Positions 30,208 to 32,057 of a stretch of 32,057 nucleotides of DNA are shown piece by piece; the stretch's first letter is position 1; each line of letters opens with the position of its first letter. The stretch comes from Balneolaceae bacterium. Its GTDB lineage: Bacteria > Bacteroidota > Rhodothermia > Balneolales > Natronogracilivirgulaceae. The stretch is taken from the NCBI GenBank assembly GCA_007693825.1, contig RECX01000183.1, positions 1 to 32,057 of the forward strand, given 5' to 3'. A model generated the notes under the pieces. That model did not search any database, was not told the DNA's origin, and saw only the letters and a program-made list of their open reading frames with translations. The position numbers and the translations under genes were made by a program.

Positions 30208-31650
30208 ATGCAGGTTATTCACATCAGTTTTGAGTGTTATCCGGTGGCCAAAGCCGGCGGTCTGGCCGATGTTGTTGGTGCGCTCCCAAAATATTTACAA
30301 CAGTTTGACGTCGATTCGTGGGTTGTCATGCCTCATTTTGACATAGAATGGGTACGCAACCATCAGCTCGATACCGTTCATATGGGTGTTGCCCGCCTCG
30401 GAGAGGAGCGGTTTGAATACCGGATCGTTCGGGAAGCGGGTGGAGTCCTCGGATTTCCACTATACCTTGTGGATATACCTGGAAGGCTTGACAGGCCGGG
30501 GATTTACATCGATCCGCAGAGTGATTTTCCTTACTGGGATGAATTCGAACGGTTTGCAACATTTCAGATTGCGGTGCTTGACTGGCTTAAATCGTTCAGT
30601 CAAAAACCGGATGTGATCCACTGCCACGATCATCACACGGCACTTATTCCGTTCCTGATGACCAGCTCTCCGGTTTATCATGAATTCCACGCCATCCCAT
30701 CAGTGCTGACCATTCACAACGGGCATTACCAGGGGTGGTACGACCCTGGAAAACAATTCCTGCTGCCGAAAATAAATCCTGAGCGGGAAGGGTTTCTCTA
30801 CTGGAACGGGAGACTCAACGCTCTTTCGGCAGGTATCCGCACGGCATGGAAAATTACTACCGTTTCAGATTCCTATCTGCATGAACTGCAGCATTCTTGC
30901 AAGGGCCTGGAGTCCCTGCTGTCCCACGAGCACATGAAATCAGTGGGTATCATCAATGGAATCGATACCGATGTCTGGAATCCTGAAACCGATCCGCTGG
31001 TCATAAAAAATTATGATGAAAAGACATTCCAGGACGGAAAGGCGAAAAACAAGGAGTGGATCTGCAGTGAGTTCGGCTTCGATCCGGAGCTTCCGTTGTT
31101 TTCATTTATCGGAAGACTGGTAGACGAGAAAGGCGCCGACCTTCTGCCGGATCTGATTGTCCGCTATCTGGAGACGGGGCTTAAAGGCAGTTTCCTGATT
31201 CTTGGCACCGGTGAACCATGGCTCCACGACAAGTTCAGGGAGATGAAAGGACGTTACGTCAATTTTTTTGATGCATCTCTAACCTACAATGAAGAACTGG
31301 CGCATCGCATCTATGCCGCCAGTGATTTTCTCATGATGCCCTCAAGGGTGGAACCGTGCGGGCTCAACCAGATGTACGCAATGAGATATGCGACACTTCC
31401 CATTGTGAGAAATATAGGAGGCCTTAGGGATACCGTCAAAGACTTTTCGCAGCCGGACGGATACGGCGTCCTGTTTGATCATTTCAATCTTGATGATGCC
31501 TACCACGCGCTGCAGAGAGCATCCACAGTTTATTTTGACAGGAAGCTGATGACCACGCTTCAGAAGAGAGCTATTACCAAGAATTTCTCCTGGCATAGCT
31601 CGGCGGAAAAATATCACAAAATGTACGAATCATTAATCAAGGAGAAGTAA
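30208..31650 (+). CDS. glgA: glycogen synthase
   Basis: GlgA (GT5) adds glucose from ADP-glucose to the non-reducing ends of alpha-1,4-glucan. The 480-residue length matches the bacterial enzyme (E. coli 477). The donor-site KAGGL motif is Lys15-[18 protein letters not shown] (136-149) corresponds to the HAHDWHTAL block; [10 protein letters not shown] (300-309) supplies Arg303 and Lys308 for the nucleotide phosphates; [16 protein letters not shown] (379-394) with Glu382 is the C-terminal catalytic block. All key residues are present. It lies 2 bp before glgC, which makes its ADP-glucose donor, so the two form a glycogen operon. The upstream gap holds several palindromes, suggesting repressor or catabolite control. 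Confidence 0.95.
   Translation: MQVIHISFECYPVAKAGGLADVVGALPKYLQQFDVDSWVVMPHFDIEWVRNHQLDTVHMGVARLGEERFEYRIVREAGGVLGFPLYLVDIPGRLDRPGIYIDPQSDFPYWDEFERFATFQIAVLDWLKSFSQKPDVIHCHDHHTALIPFLMTSSPVYHEFHAIPSVLTIHNGHYQGWYDPGKQFLLPKINPEREGFLYWNGRLNALSAGIRTAWKITTVSDSYLHELQHSCKGLESLLSHEHMKSVGIINGIDTDVWNPETDPLVIKNYDEKTFQDGKAKNKEWICSEFGFDPELPLFSFIGRLVDEKGADLLPDLIVRYLETGLKGSFLILGTGEPWLHDKFREMKGRYVNFFDASLTYNEELAHRIYAASDFLMMPSRVEPCGLNQMYAMRYATLPIVRNIGGLRDTVKDFSQPDGYGVLFDHFNLDDAYHALQRASTVYFDRKLMTTLQKRAITKNFSWHSSAEKYHKMYESLIKEK
31641..31644 (+). promoter_or_regulatory. Shine-Dalgarno of glgC inside the end of glgA
   Basis: GGAG in the last codons of glgA lies eight bases before ATG 31653, favouring that ATG over the second Met codon at 31656. 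Confidence 0.65.
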
Positions 31651-31652
31651 CC

Positions 31653-32057
31653 ATGATGGAATCAACATTAGCCGTTATACTTGGTGGCGGTGCCGGAAGC
31701 CGTCTTTTCCCTTTGACAAAAAACAGATCCAAACCCGCCGTGCCGGTCGGAGGGAAGTACCGGCTTGTGGATATACCCATATCCAATTGCCTGCATTCGG
31801 AGATACGTCAGATTTACGTGCTTACACAGTTCAATTCTGCCTCACTCAATCAACATATCAAAAATACATTTCACTTCGACCCTTTCTCAAGAGGTTTTGT
31901 TGATATCCTTGCGGCAGAACAGACTCCAAGTTCACATCAGTGGTATCAGGGTACGGCGGACGCCGTCCGTCAGACGTTCCGTTATCTGCAGAATCACCGG
32001 GCCGACAAGATCCTTATCCTGTCCGGCGACCAGCTCTACCAGATGGATTACCGGAAC
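31653..32057 (+). CDS. glgC: glucose-1-phosphate adenylyltransferase (3' end cut by window)
   Basis: GlgC makes ADP-glucose from ATP and glucose 1-phosphate, the committed and usually allosterically controlled step of bacterial glycogen synthesis. The 135 residues seen are the N-terminal nucleotidyltransferase part: [13 protein letters not shown] (10-22) for [22 protein letters not shown] (27-45), GTADAVRQ (100-107) and [11 protein letters not shown] (123-133), where Asp126 corresponds to the metal-binding catalytic Asp. The frame runs open to the last base. It begins 2 bp after glgA. The effector and C-terminal beta-helix regions are outside the window. Confidence 0.95.
   Translation, partial: MMESTLAVILGGGAGSRLFPLTKNRSKPAVPVGGKYRLVDIPISNCLHSEIRQIYVLTQFNSASLNQHIKNTFHFDPFSRGFVDILAAEQTPSSHQWYQGTADAVRQTFRYLQNHRADKILILSGDQLYQMDYRN

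Overview
The window is about 32 kb of a bacterial chromosome with roughly 50% GC. It is gene-dense, with no tRNA, rRNA, IS element, prophage or CRISPR array visible and no gene-free stretch longer than about 260 bp. The gene set suggests the Bacteroidota/Balneolota/Rhodothermota assemblage: a chlamydial Hc1-type mini-histone, a eukaryote-like (class II) branched-chain aminotransferase, a NatA/NatB-type ABC pair, and many starts without a Shine-Dalgarno. The lineage is an inference from protein flavour, not from a marker gene.

Layout. (1) 1-5840, + strand: 3' end of fabF, rnc, ilvE, thyA, folA and a lipoprotein M1 metallopeptidase; fabF/rnc and folA/M1 overlap. (2) 5916-8491, - strand: an HD-domain dNTPase-like phosphohydrolase followed 5 bp later by a membrane-anchored FecR/FN3-like protein with an ESIH-rich linker. 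(3) 8676-9752, + strand: an M42 aminopeptidase, then a hairpin terminator that can serve both strands. (4) 9898-16119, - strand: read from 16119, a penicillin-acylase-family protein, a NagZ-like GH3 lipoprotein and a two-domain cytidine deaminase joined by ATGA overlaps; then an amino-acid-kinase-fold protein; then a 57-residue Hc1-like histone. (5) 16201-20378, + strand: an unusual tandem-repeat leader, lysA, ltaE, an MFS transporter and an alpha/beta-hydrolase-like protein. (6) 20632-22063, + strand: an OmpR-type response regulator without a kinase partner and a TrmH-type rRNA/tRNA methyltransferase, whose 3' end overlaps convergent tex (22020-24233). (7) 24280-27722, + strand: an inositol-monophosphatase/HisN-type phosphatase, an M1-like protein without the zinc motif and a small unknown protein. 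(8) 27801-29992, - strand: an ABC permease/ATPase pair. (9) 30208 to the end, + strand: glgA and the start of glgC.

How the genes work together. Nucleotide supply recurs (thyA-folA for dTMP and folate, an HD dNTPase homologue, a cytidine deaminase), as do envelope turnover (NagZ-like GH3, acylase-like protein, lysA for meso-DAP/lysine, lipoprotein M1 peptidase) and glycogen synthesis (glgA-glgC).

The most notable pattern is several enzyme-family proteins that have lost catalytic residues: the acylase-like protein (Ser nucleophile position is Gly), the second M1-like protein (HEXXH replaced), the alpha/beta hydrolase (nucleophile elbow carries Glu), the N-terminal half of the cytidine deaminase, and the kinase-fold protein. 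The second is the lysA leader: three 17-bp repeats, each with its own ATG, two of which encode a five-residue peptide ending in a TAATG stop-start junction, while the third ATG is the lysA start.
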